In this document: positions 1 to 8,748 of the stretch, in pieces
Position numbering within the stretch: position 1 is the first letter of the stretch
Layout: each line of letters begins with the position of its first letter
Source of the DNA: DATLYF01 sp035575095
GTDB lineage: Bacteria > Pseudomonadota > Gammaproteobacteria > Competibacterales > Competibacteraceae
Length of the DNA stretch: 8,748 nt
NCBI GenBank assembly: GCA_035575095.1
Contig: DATLYF010000075.1
Span: 1-8,748 of the forward strand
Direction: 5' to 3'
Position numbers and translations under genes: made by a program
The notes under the pieces: generated by a model
Seen by the model: the letters and a program-made list of their open reading frames with translations, nothing else
The model's database searches: none
What the model was told of the DNA's origin: nothing

Positions 1-708
1 GCCTGGCGCGCCAGCGAGTGGCTGCTCGACCCCCAGGCCTTTCCCTTGCGCCAGATCCGGCTCAAAGGTGAGGTGCACTACCTGGAGGCCGATAACCTGC
101 GGGAACTGCTCAGCGGCTACCTAGGCGATAACTTCTTCAGCCTGGACATCACCGGGGTGCACCGGGTGCTGGCCGCCCAGCCCTGGGTGGAACACGTGGA
201 ACTGCGGCGGCGCTGGCCCGATACCCTGGAGGTGAGCGTGCTGGAGCGCACTCCCTATGGGGTCTGGGGGGAGGGGGAGATGGTGGACGTCAACGGCAAG
301 CGCTTCCGTCCTGCCGCCATCCCCGAGAGCGAACGCTGGCCGCGGCTGCACGGCCCGGCCGGGCACGAGCTCAACCTGATCGCCCGTTATGCCGAGGCCA
401 ATGCGCTGGTGGCGCGGGCCGAACTGCGCATCCGCCAGTTGCGCCTGGACGAGCGCCGCGCCTGGTGGATCACCTTCGACAACGGTATCGAGCTGAGCCT
501 GGGGCGCGAGGCCTTCATGCCACGGCTGCAGCGCTTTGTCGATCTCTACAGCCGGGTGCTGGCACCCAAGGCGGCGCAGATCGCCGCAGTGGATCTGCGC
601 TACGCCAACGGTTTCGCGGTGCGCTGGCGGCAGCTGCCGCCTCCTGGCAGCAGCGACGAGACCCTGCTGGGCCTGGGGGGGACGCGTAGTGCGCAGGCGG
701 CAGGCTAG
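1..708 (+). CDS. ftsQ: Cell division protein FtsQ, 5'-truncated
   Basis: FtsQ is a single-pass inner-membrane protein of the divisome that links FtsB/FtsL to the early ring; most of it lies in the periplasm. The frame is open from base 1, so the gene starts outside the window. The cytoplasmic tail and transmembrane helix are missing and 235 residues remain. A TTG at 46 falls inside the conserved start of the POTRA domain and is not the real start. The POTRA domain spans about fragment residues 15-85 and includes the typical PWVEHVELRRRWPDTL stretch (residues 61-76), followed by an ERTPYGVW segment. The beta domain follows, with a VDVNGKRF motif like the E. coli VDAEGNTF stretch. The stop TAG at 706-708 lies 20 bases before ftsA. 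The identity rests on these motifs and on position directly before ftsA-ftsZ. Confidence 0.95.
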   Translation, partial: AWRASEWLLDPQAFPLRQIRLKGEVHYLEADNLRELLSGYLGDNFFSLDITGVHRVLAAQPWVEHVELRRRWPDTLEVSVLERTPYGVWGEGEMVDVNGKRFRPAAIPESERWPRLHGPAGHELNLIARYAEANALVARAELRIRQLRLDERRAWWITFDNGIELSLGREAFMPRLQRFVDLYSRVLAPKAAQIAAVDLRYANGFAVRWRQLPPPGSSDETLLGLGGTRSAQAAG

Positions 709-728
709 ATGGTCTAGACGGAAGATAT

Positions 729-1961
729 ATGTCGAAAAGAGACGAGAAAACACTGGTCGTCGGTCTGGATATCGGTACTTCCAAGGTGGTGGTGATCGTC
801 GGCGAGCGCGATCCCAGCGGCCGGGTGGAGGTGATCGGTATCGGCTCACACCCTTCGCGCGGCCTGAAGAAGGGCGTGGTGGTCAATATCGAGTCCACGG
901 TGCAGTCCATTCAGAAGGCGGTGGACGAGGCCGAGCGCATGGCCGGCTGCCAGATTCACTCCATCTACACTGGCATTGCCGGCAGCCATATCCGCAGCCT
1001 CAATTCCCACGGCGTCACCGCTATCAAGAACCACGAGGTCAGCGCCGAGGACGTGGAACGGGTGATCGAGGCGGCACGCGCCGTGGCCATCCCTGCCGAC
1101 CAGCGCATCCTGCATATCCTGCCGCAGGAGTTCATCATCGACGGCCAGGAGGGCATCCGCGAGCCGGTAGGCATGTCCGGAGTGCGCCTGGAGGCGCGGG
1201 TGCACATGGTCACCGGCGCGGTCAGCGCCGCCCAGAACATCATCAAGTGCGTGCGCCGCTGCGGCCTCGAGGTCGATGACGTGATCCTGCAGCAGCTCGC
1301 CTCGGCGCGGGCGGTGCTGACCGAGGACGAGAAGGAGCTGGGGGTGTGCCTGGTGGACATCGGCGGCGGCACCACCGACATCGCCATCTATACCCACGGC
1401 GCCATCAGTCACACGGCGGTCATCCCCATCGCCGGCGACCAGGTCACCAACGACATCGCCGTGGCCCTGCGCACGCCCACCCAGTACGCCGAACAGATCA
1501 AGCTCGCCCACGCCTGCTGCCTGCGCCAGCTTGCCTCCGCCGACGAGAGCATCGAGGTGCCCAGCGTCGGCGAGCGTGCCGCGCGTCGCCTGTCGCGCCA
1601 GACCCTGGCCGAAGTGGTGGAGCCGCGCTACGAAGAGCTGTTCAGCCTGGTGCAGGCCGAGCTGCAGCGCAGCGGATACGAGAACCTCATCGCCGCCGGC
1701 ATCGTGCTCACCGGCGGCAGCGCCAAGATGGAAGGGGCCGTGGAACTGGCCGAGGAGGTGTTCCACATGCCGGTGCGGCTAGGGGCGCCGCACTCGGTAA
1801 CGGGCCTGCCGGAGGTGGTGAACAACCCCGTCTATTCCACCGCCGTCGGCCTGCTGCTGTTCGGGCAGGAGAATCGGGAGCTGAAGCGCAGCCAGCCGCT
1901 GCTGCCGGGCAAGCAGGGATTGCTGGCCCGCATGAAGAGCTGGTTCCAGGGCAATTTCTGA
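729..1961 (+). CDS. ftsA: Cell division protein FtsA
   Basis: FtsA is an actin-fold ATP-binding protein on the inner face of the membrane. It tethers FtsZ filaments and recruits later division proteins. The product has 410 residues (E. coli FtsA has 420). Visible actin-family motifs are phosphate-1 DIGTSK (14-19), phosphate-2 DIGGGTTD (210-217) and the adenosine motif GIVLTGGSA (324-332). The FtsA-specific 1C domain should cover roughly residues 85-160. The last 15 residues, QGLLARMKSWFQGNF, form the amphipathic membrane-targeting helix, preceded by a polar linker. The ATG at 729 has a GGAAG Shine-Dalgarno at 720-724 with a short 4-base spacer, and it places the first motif at the usual distance from the N-terminus. 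The gene sits between ftsQ and ftsZ, as in most Proteobacteria. Confidence 0.98.
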   Translation: MSKRDEKTLVVGLDIGTSKVVVIVGERDPSGRVEVIGIGSHPSRGLKKGVVVNIESTVQSIQKAVDEAERMAGCQIHSIYTGIAGSHIRSLNSHGVTAIKNHEVSAEDVERVIEAARAVAIPADQRILHILPQEFIIDGQEGIREPVGMSGVRLEARVHMVTGAVSAAQNIIKCVRRCGLEVDDVILQQLASARAVLTEDEKELGVCLVDIGGGTTDIAIYTHGAISHTAVIPIAGDQVTNDIAVALRTPTQYAEQIKLAHACCLRQLASADESIEVPSVGERAARRLSRQTLAEVVEPRYEELFSLVQAELQRSGYENLIAAGIVLTGGSAKMEGAVELAEEVFHMPVRLGAPHSVTGLPEVVNNPVYSTAVGLLLFGQENRELKRSQPLLPGKQGLLARMKSWFQGNF

Positions 1962-2010
1962 ATGCGGAAATCACAACGGGTTGCTGGTTTGATCTGGAGG
2001 AGAGGTCGTC

Positions 2011-3168
<1,158 letters not shown>

Positions 3169-3197
3169 GGGAAGCGGCGGCACCTGGTAAAGGGGGG

Positions 3198-3229
3198 CAG
3201 GCCACGGTCGCTCGGGCGACCATGGCCTG
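3198..3229 (+). terminator. Probable terminator hairpin after ftsZ
   Basis: CAGGCCACGGTCGC (3198-3211) and GCGACCATGGCCTG (3216-3229) form a 14-bp stem with one C/A mismatch around a TCGG tetraloop, beginning 30 bases after the ftsZ stop. Only two T residues follow the stem, so a classic U-tract is missing. It could terminate weakly, act with Rho, or protect the 3' end of the message. Position and strength favour a role at the end of the division gene transcript. Confidence 0.65.
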
Positions 3230-3259
3230 TTCGGGGAGTCGGGAAATGTTGCCGTGACT

Positions 3260-3275
3260 GCTGGCGGCTGCCAGC
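3260..3275. repeat. Small perfect inverted repeat
   Basis: GCTGGC (3260-3265) and GCCAGC (3270-3275) form a 6-bp stem with a four-base loop. It lies 30 bases beyond the larger terminator-like hairpin and could be a secondary 3'-end structure. Its short length and GC content mean chance is possible. Confidence 0.35.
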
Positions 3276-3288
3276 CATCCAGCAAAGG

Positions 3289-3307
3289 GTTGTTGCGCGC
3301 AAACAAC
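3289..3307. repeat. Near-palindrome upstream of lpxC promoter region
   Basis: GTTGTT (3289-3294), GCGCGC (3295-3300), one unpaired A, then AACAAC (3302-3307) make a dyad that is perfect except for that single extra base. It directly abuts a -35-like TTGCCA at 3308-3313. The 8-mer TGTTGCGC inside it recurs at 3323-3330. It could be an operator; no known regulator is assigned. Confidence 0.35.
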
Positions 3308-3336
3308 TTGCCATACTGGATATGTTGCGCTTTTAT
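3308..3336 (+). promoter_or_regulatory. Candidate sigma70-type promoter P1 for lpxC
   Basis: TTGCCA (3308-3313) matches five of six bases of the TTGACA -35 consensus. It is followed at exactly 17 bases by TTTTAT (3331-3336), which matches four of six bases of TATAAT. It lies in the AT-rich island (50 of 71 bases A/T from 3301 to 3371) in an otherwise GC-rich window and points toward lpxC. The predicted start near 3343 would place the downstream inverted repeat at the very 5' end of the RNA. Confidence 0.5.
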
Positions 3337-3343
3337 CTATTCA

Positions 3344-3371
3344 ATTGCACAATAATATAATTTTGTGCAAT
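3344..3371 (+). promoter_or_regulatory. Inverted repeat enclosing a perfect -10 box (candidate P2 and operator)
   Basis: ATTGCACAA (3344-3352) and TTGTGCAAT (3363-3371) are perfect 9-bp inverted repeats separated by 10 bases. The spacer and flank contain TATAAT (3356-3361), an exact sigma70 -10 consensus. No good -35 hexamer lies 16-18 bases upstream (best matches are three of six), so a promoter here would be weak or activator-dependent. The arrangement resembles an operator overlapping a promoter. Alternatively, it could form a hairpin in RNA started at P1. The direct observation is the repeat and the box; a regulatory function is inference. Confidence 0.5.
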
Positions 3372-3372
3372 G

Positions 3373-3446
3373 CGTCACGGCGTAGATGGCAGAGAACGCC
3401 GACAGGGGGCCGGAGCGAGGCCGGCATCTCCGTCGCCGAAGTGACG
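3373..3446 (+). promoter_or_regulatory. Potential structured leader of lpxC mRNA
   Basis: CGTCAC (3373-3378) pairs with GTGACG (3441-3446), and GGCG (3379-3382) with CGCC (3434-3437) across a three-base GAA bulge. AGAT (3384-3387) can pair with ATCT (3426-3429), and GCCGG (3409-3413) with CCGGC (3421-3425). Together these make an extended, interrupted hairpin of about 19 pairs that ends 24 bases before the lpxC start. It does not match any riboswitch class I recognise. GC richness makes some pairing expected by chance. Confidence 0.35.
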
Positions 3447-3470
3447 GCGCATAACAGGCTGGGGTTGATA

Positions 3471-4385
3471 ATGATCAAGCAGCGAACCTTGAAGAACATC
3501 ATCCGGGCGACCGGCGTCGGTCTGCATACCGGGGAGAAGGTCTATCTGACCCTGCGGCCCGCGGCACCCGACACCGGCATCGTCTTCCGCCGGGTGGATC
3601 TGCCCGAGCCGCTGGAGATCAGGGCCTGCCCGCAGAACGTGGGCGATACCCAGCTCAACTCCACCCTGGTCAAGGGTGATGTGCGCATCGCTACCGTCGA
3701 GCACCTGCTCGCCGCCTTCGCCGGCCTCGGTATCGACAATGCCTACGTCGACGTCAGCGCCGCCGAGGTGCCGATCATGGACGGCAGCGCCGGTCCCTTC
3801 GTATTCCTCATCCAATCCGCCGGCATCGAGGAGCAGAACGCACCCAAGCGCTTCATCCGCATCAAGCGCACGGTGATGGTCGAAGACGGCGACAAGTGGG
3901 CCCGCTTCGATCCCTTCAACGGCTTCAAGGTGGGCTTCACCATCGAGTTCGACCATCCCGTGTTCAAGAACCGCGCCCAGCGGGCCGAGGTGGATTTCTC
4001 CACCACGTCCTTCGTCAAGGAAGTGAGCCGTGCCCGCACCTTCGGTTTCATGCGCGACATCGAATATCTACGCGAGCGCCGGCTGGCCTTGGGCGGCAGC
4101 CTGGACAACGCGGTGGTGGTGGACGACTACCGCATCCTCAACGAGGACGGGTTGCGCTACGAAGACGAGTTCGTGCGCCACAAGATCCTCGATGCCATCG
4201 GCGACCTCTATCTGCTCGGACATAGCCTGATCGGCGCCTTTACCGGCTACAAGTCCGGTCACGCCCTCAACAACCGCCTGCTGAGCGCCCTGCTGGCGGA
4301 CCAGAGCGCCTGGGAAGAGGTGACCTTCGCCGACGAGCAGCAGGCGCCCATCTCCTACCTGCAGCCAGCCCAAGTAGCGCGCTGA
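3471..4385 (+). CDS. lpxC: UDP-3-O-acyl-N-acetylglucosamine deacetylase LpxC
   Basis: LpxC is the cytosolic zinc enzyme that removes the acetyl group from UDP-3-O-acyl-GlcNAc, the committed step of lipid A synthesis. The product has 304 residues (E. coli has 305) and begins MIKQRTLKNIIRATGVGLHT, the canonical start. The same frame is open back to a TTG at 3345, but that extension would run through the promoter island and matches nothing in the family. The zinc ligands are H78, H237 and D241. The catalytic residues are E77 (in VEHLLAAF) and H264 (in KSGHALNN). The substrate-passage phenylalanine is in RARTFGFMRD. The ribosome site is weak (GGGG at 3461-3464, 6-base spacer). A promoter and leader lie upstream, separating it from ftsZ. 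The C-terminus QPAQVAR lacks the hydrophobic AVLA end that marks E. coli LpxC for FtsH. Confidence 0.98.
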   Translation: MIKQRTLKNIIRATGVGLHTGEKVYLTLRPAAPDTGIVFRRVDLPEPLEIRACPQNVGDTQLNSTLVKGDVRIATVEHLLAAFAGLGIDNAYVDVSAAEVPIMDGSAGPFVFLIQSAGIEEQNAPKRFIRIKRTVMVEDGDKWARFDPFNGFKVGFTIEFDHPVFKNRAQRAEVDFSTTSFVKEVSRARTFGFMRDIEYLRERRLALGGSLDNAVVVDDYRILNEDGLRYEDEFVRHKILDAIGDLYLLGHSLIGAFTGYKSGHALNNRLLSALLADQSAWEEVTFADEQQAPISYLQPAQVAR

Positions 4386-4403
4386 ACCTCTCCTGCCGCC
4401 GGG

Positions 4404-4426
4404 AGTCTATGCCCCGGCAATAGACT
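4404..4426. repeat. Inverted repeat just after lpxC
   Basis: AGTCTAT (4404-4410) and ATAGACT (4420-4426) are perfect 7-bp inverted repeats around a 9-base loop GCCCCGGCA. The structure begins 18 bases after the lpxC stop and could be a 3'-end or attenuator hairpin. No T-run follows, so it is not a classic intrinsic terminator. Confidence 0.45.
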
Positions 4427-4433
4427 GCTGCGA

Positions 4434-4466
4434 CCACCCGCGCTGCCCCTAGGGCCGCGTGGGTGG
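4434..4466 (+). repeat. Strong hairpin in the lpxC-secA gap
   Basis: CCACCCGCGC (4434-4443) pairs with GCGTGGGTGG (4457-4466) through 10 pairs, one of them a G-U wobble that forms only on the + strand RNA. After a one-base mismatch, GCCC (4445-4448) pairs with GGGC (4452-4455) around a CTA loop. It is followed by GC-rich sequence, not U residues. It may attenuate readthrough from lpxC or shape the secA leader. Downstream, TATCAT (4495-4500) resembles a -10 box, but no -35 match lies at proper spacing, so I do not call a promoter. Confidence 0.5.
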
Positions 4467-4527
4467 CCGCGCTGCGCGAAACGCGAATGTAGGGTATCAT
4501 CCCGCGATTCGTCCGGATGAACCAAAG

Positions 4528-4534
4528 TAAAGGG
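4528..4534 (+). promoter_or_regulatory. Ribosome binding site deciding the secA start
   Basis: TAAAGGG lies 6 bases before the ATG at 4541. The in-frame ATG at 4517 has no purine-rich site before it. This favours 4541, which also aligns with the known SecA N-terminus. Confidence 0.6.
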
Positions 4535-4540
4535 CCGTTC

Positions 4541-7258
<2,718 letters not shown>

Positions 7259-7272
7259 GGCCAGAGACGCCC

Positions 7273-8481
7273 ATGAGCGAGCAGACTGTTTCCGTTCATC
7301 CCGTCGCCGGCGTGCGCCTGGGCGTGGCCCGGGCCGGTATCAAATACCCCAACCGCCGCGACCTGACCCTGATCGAACTGGCCCCCGGCAGCGTCACGGC
7401 GGCGGTGTTCACCCGCAACGCCTTCTGCGCTGCCCCGGTGCAGGTGGCCAGAGCCAATCTGGCCCACCACCAGCCGCGCTACCTGCTGATCAATACCGGC
7501 AACGCCAACGCCGGCACCGGCCAGCGGGGCGTGGAGGATGCCGAAGCCAGTTGCATGGCGGTGGCACAGCTGATGGGCTGCGACTGGCGCCAGGTGCTGC
7601 CGTTCTCCACCGGTGTGATCGGCGAGCCGCTGCCGCTGAAGAAGATCGTCGACGCGCTGCCGGCGGCGTTCGCCGATCTGCGCCCCGAGGGCTGGGAGGA
7701 TGCCGCCTACGGCATCATGACCACCGACACCCGGCCCAAGCTGAGCTCGCGCCGGCTCACCATCGGTGGCGAGACGGTGACCATCACCGGTATCGCCAAG
7801 GGCGCCGGCATGATCAAGCCGGACATGGCCACCATGCTCGCCTTCATCGCCACCGACGCGCACCTGCCGCATGCGCTGCTCGCCCACGCCCTGGAGCTGG
7901 CGGTGGCCGATTCCTTCAACGCCATCACCATTGACGGCGATACCTCCACCAACGATAGCTGCGTGCTCATGGCCACTGCCCAGGGCGGGCTGGTCCTGCT
8001 CGATGCCGGCGAGGCGCGCTATGCCGAGTTCGTCGCCGCGCTGCGCGAAGTCTGTACCGAACTGGCCCAGGCCATCGTGCGCGACGGCGAGGGCGCCACC
8101 AAGTTCATCACCATCACCGTCGAGGGCGGCCGCGACCGCGAAGAATGTCGCCAGGTGGCCTACACCATCGCCCACTCGCCGCTGGTCAAGACCGCCTTCT
8201 TCGCCTCCGATCCCAACTGGGGCCGCATCCTCGCCGCGGTGGGCCGCGCCGGCCTGGCGGAGCTGGACCTGGAGGCCATCGTCATCCACCTGGACGAGGT
8301 CTGCATCGTCCGCGACGGCGGCCGCGATCCGGCCTACAGCGAGGAGCAGGGCCAGCGCGTGATGCAGCGCCCGGACATCACCATCCGCGTGCACCTGGGG
8401 CGTGGCCCGGCCAGCGCCACGGTGTGGACCACCGATCTGTCCTTCGATTACGTCAAGATCAACGCCGAGTACCGGACCTGA
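7273..8481 (+). CDS. argJ: Glutamate N-acetyltransferase / ornithine acetyltransferase ArgJ
   Basis: ArgJ moves the acetyl group from N-acetylornithine to glutamate, giving ornithine and recycling N-acetylglutamate in the cyclic arginine pathway; some versions also use acetyl-CoA. The product has 402 residues, the usual length. The precursor cleaves itself between Ala and Thr in the MATML motif. Here this is A186-T187 within KGAGMIKPDMATML, giving alpha and beta chains with T187 as nucleophile. Other family signatures are INTGNANAGTG (73-83), the likely oxyanion-hole segment STGVIGEPLP (112-121) and DPNWGRILAA (313-322). The motif has Asp where many family members have Asn (PNMATML), a variant I believe occurs naturally. 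The start ATG is preceded by GAGG at 7257-7260, which overlaps the secA stop, so the two genes are probably co-transcribed. Sequence alone cannot say whether it is mono- or bifunctional. Confidence 0.97.
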   Translation: MSEQTVSVHPVAGVRLGVARAGIKYPNRRDLTLIELAPGSVTAAVFTRNAFCAAPVQVARANLAHHQPRYLLINTGNANAGTGQRGVEDAEASCMAVAQLMGCDWRQVLPFSTGVIGEPLPLKKIVDALPAAFADLRPEGWEDAAYGIMTTDTRPKLSSRRLTIGGETVTITGIAKGAGMIKPDMATMLAFIATDAHLPHALLAHALELAVADSFNAITIDGDTSTNDSCVLMATAQGGLVLLDAGEARYAEFVAALREVCTELAQAIVRDGEGATKFITITVEGGRDREECRQVAYTIAHSPLVKTAFFASDPNWGRILAAVGRAGLAELDLEAIVIHLDEVCIVRDGGRDPAYSEEQGQRVMQRPDITIRVHLGRGPASATVWTTDLSFDYVKINAEYRT

Positions 8482-8485
8482 GGCG

Positions 8486-8748
8486 ATGCGTCTCATCCAC
8501 GTCGCCGCTGGCGCCCTGGTGAACGGCCGGGGCGAGGTGCTCATCACCCGCCGCCACGACCATCAGCACCAGGGCGGGCTGTGGGAGTTTCCCGGCGGCA
8601 AGGTGGAGCCAGGGGAGGGGACCGAGCAGGCATTGGCCCGCGAGCTGCACGAGGAGCTGGGGGTGGAGATGGTCGCCGCCCGGCCCTTGATCCGCATCCG
8701 CCACGCCTATCCCGACAAGGCGGTGCTGCTGGATGTGTGGCGGGTGGA
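8486..8748 (+). CDS. mutT: Nudix (MutT-like) hydrolase, 3'-truncated
   Basis: This reading frame runs off the window end after 87 codons. It starts MRLIHVAAGALVNGRGEVLI and has the MutT-type HQGGLWEFPGGK stretch (28-39). The full nudix box GX5EX7REUXEEXGU is present: G38, E44, R52, E53, E56, E57 and G59, the residues that bind Mg2+ and cut the diphosphate. MutT proteins hydrolyse 8-oxo-dGTP so that it is not built into DNA. The gene starts 4 bases after the argJ stop, with GAGG (8480-8483) only 2 bases before the ATG, which suggests translational coupling. In Pseudomonas the nudix gene next to argJ is, as I recall, fused to a thiamine-phosphate-synthase-like domain. Whether that is so here lies beyond the window, so the symbol applies to the nudix part only. 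Confidence 0.9.
   Translation, partial: MRLIHVAAGALVNGRGEVLITRRHDHQHQGGLWEFPGGKVEPGEGTEQALARELHEELGVEMVAARPLIRIRHAYPDKAVLLDVWRV

Noticed and set aside
3345..3470. A 42-residue N-terminal extension of LpxC starting at TTG 3345
   Set aside because: The extension crosses the AT-rich promoter region and inverted repeat and has no family match. The ATG at 3471 gives the standard LpxC N-terminus and length.
4495..4500. TATCAT as a -10 box of a secA promoter
   Set aside because: No acceptable -35 hexamer lies 16-18 bases upstream, and a single 5-of-6 match in 155 bases is weak evidence.
4459..4530. A 23-codon GTG-initiated reading frame just before secA as a SecM-like stalling peptide
   Set aside because: It has no signal sequence and no SecM-type arrest motif, and its GTG is buried in the hairpin stem.
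4517..4540. An earlier SecA start (ATG 4517) adding eight residues
   Set aside because: No ribosome binding site precedes it. The ATG at 4541 has TAAAGGG and matches the conserved SecA start.

Overview
The window is the distal end of a bacterial division and cell wall (dcw) cluster followed by lpxC, secA, argJ and a nudix gene, all on the + strand. The order is ftsQ (5' end missing), ftsA, ftsZ, lpxC, secA, argJ, mutT-like (3' end missing). The DNA is GC-rich throughout except for an AT-rich island just upstream of lpxC. LpxC means a Gram-negative cell that makes lipid A. The gene order and protein sequences (E. coli-like FtsZ tail, SecA numbering nearly identical to E. coli, Pseudomonas-like argJ-nudix pair) point to a free-living GC-rich gammaproteobacterium, perhaps near Chromatiales or Pseudomonadales. 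A betaproteobacterium is less likely but not excluded.

Layout: positions 1-3168 hold the divisome genes. FtsQ is the inner-membrane scaffold of the divisome, FtsA the actin-like membrane anchor, and FtsZ the tubulin-like ring GTPase. FtsZ ends in the conserved peptide that FtsA binds. Positions 3169-3470 (302 bases, no gene) look like a transcription boundary. They hold a strong terminator-like hairpin, a second small hairpin, two candidate sigma70-type promoters (one with a TATAAT box inside a perfect inverted repeat), and a foldable leader before lpxC.

Positions 3471-4385 encode LpxC, which commits precursors to lipid A. The 155 bases between lpxC and secA carry no gene. There is no secM and none of the genes often found here in relatives, but there are two clear hairpins. 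SecA (4541-7258), ArgJ (7273-8481) and the nudix hydrolase (8486 to the end) are closely spaced, with gaps of 14 and 4 bases, and probably share a transcript. SecA drives protein export, ArgJ recycles acetyl groups in arginine synthesis, and the nudix enzyme probably cleans oxidised nucleotides.

This is mainly a conserved housekeeping region. I see no mobile element, CRISPR array, tRNA, rRNA or unknown gene system. The points worth a second look are regulatory: the palindrome-embedded promoter and structured leader of lpxC, the gene-free hairpin-bearing lpxC-secA gap, and the LpxC C-terminus, which lacks an E. coli-type degradation tail.
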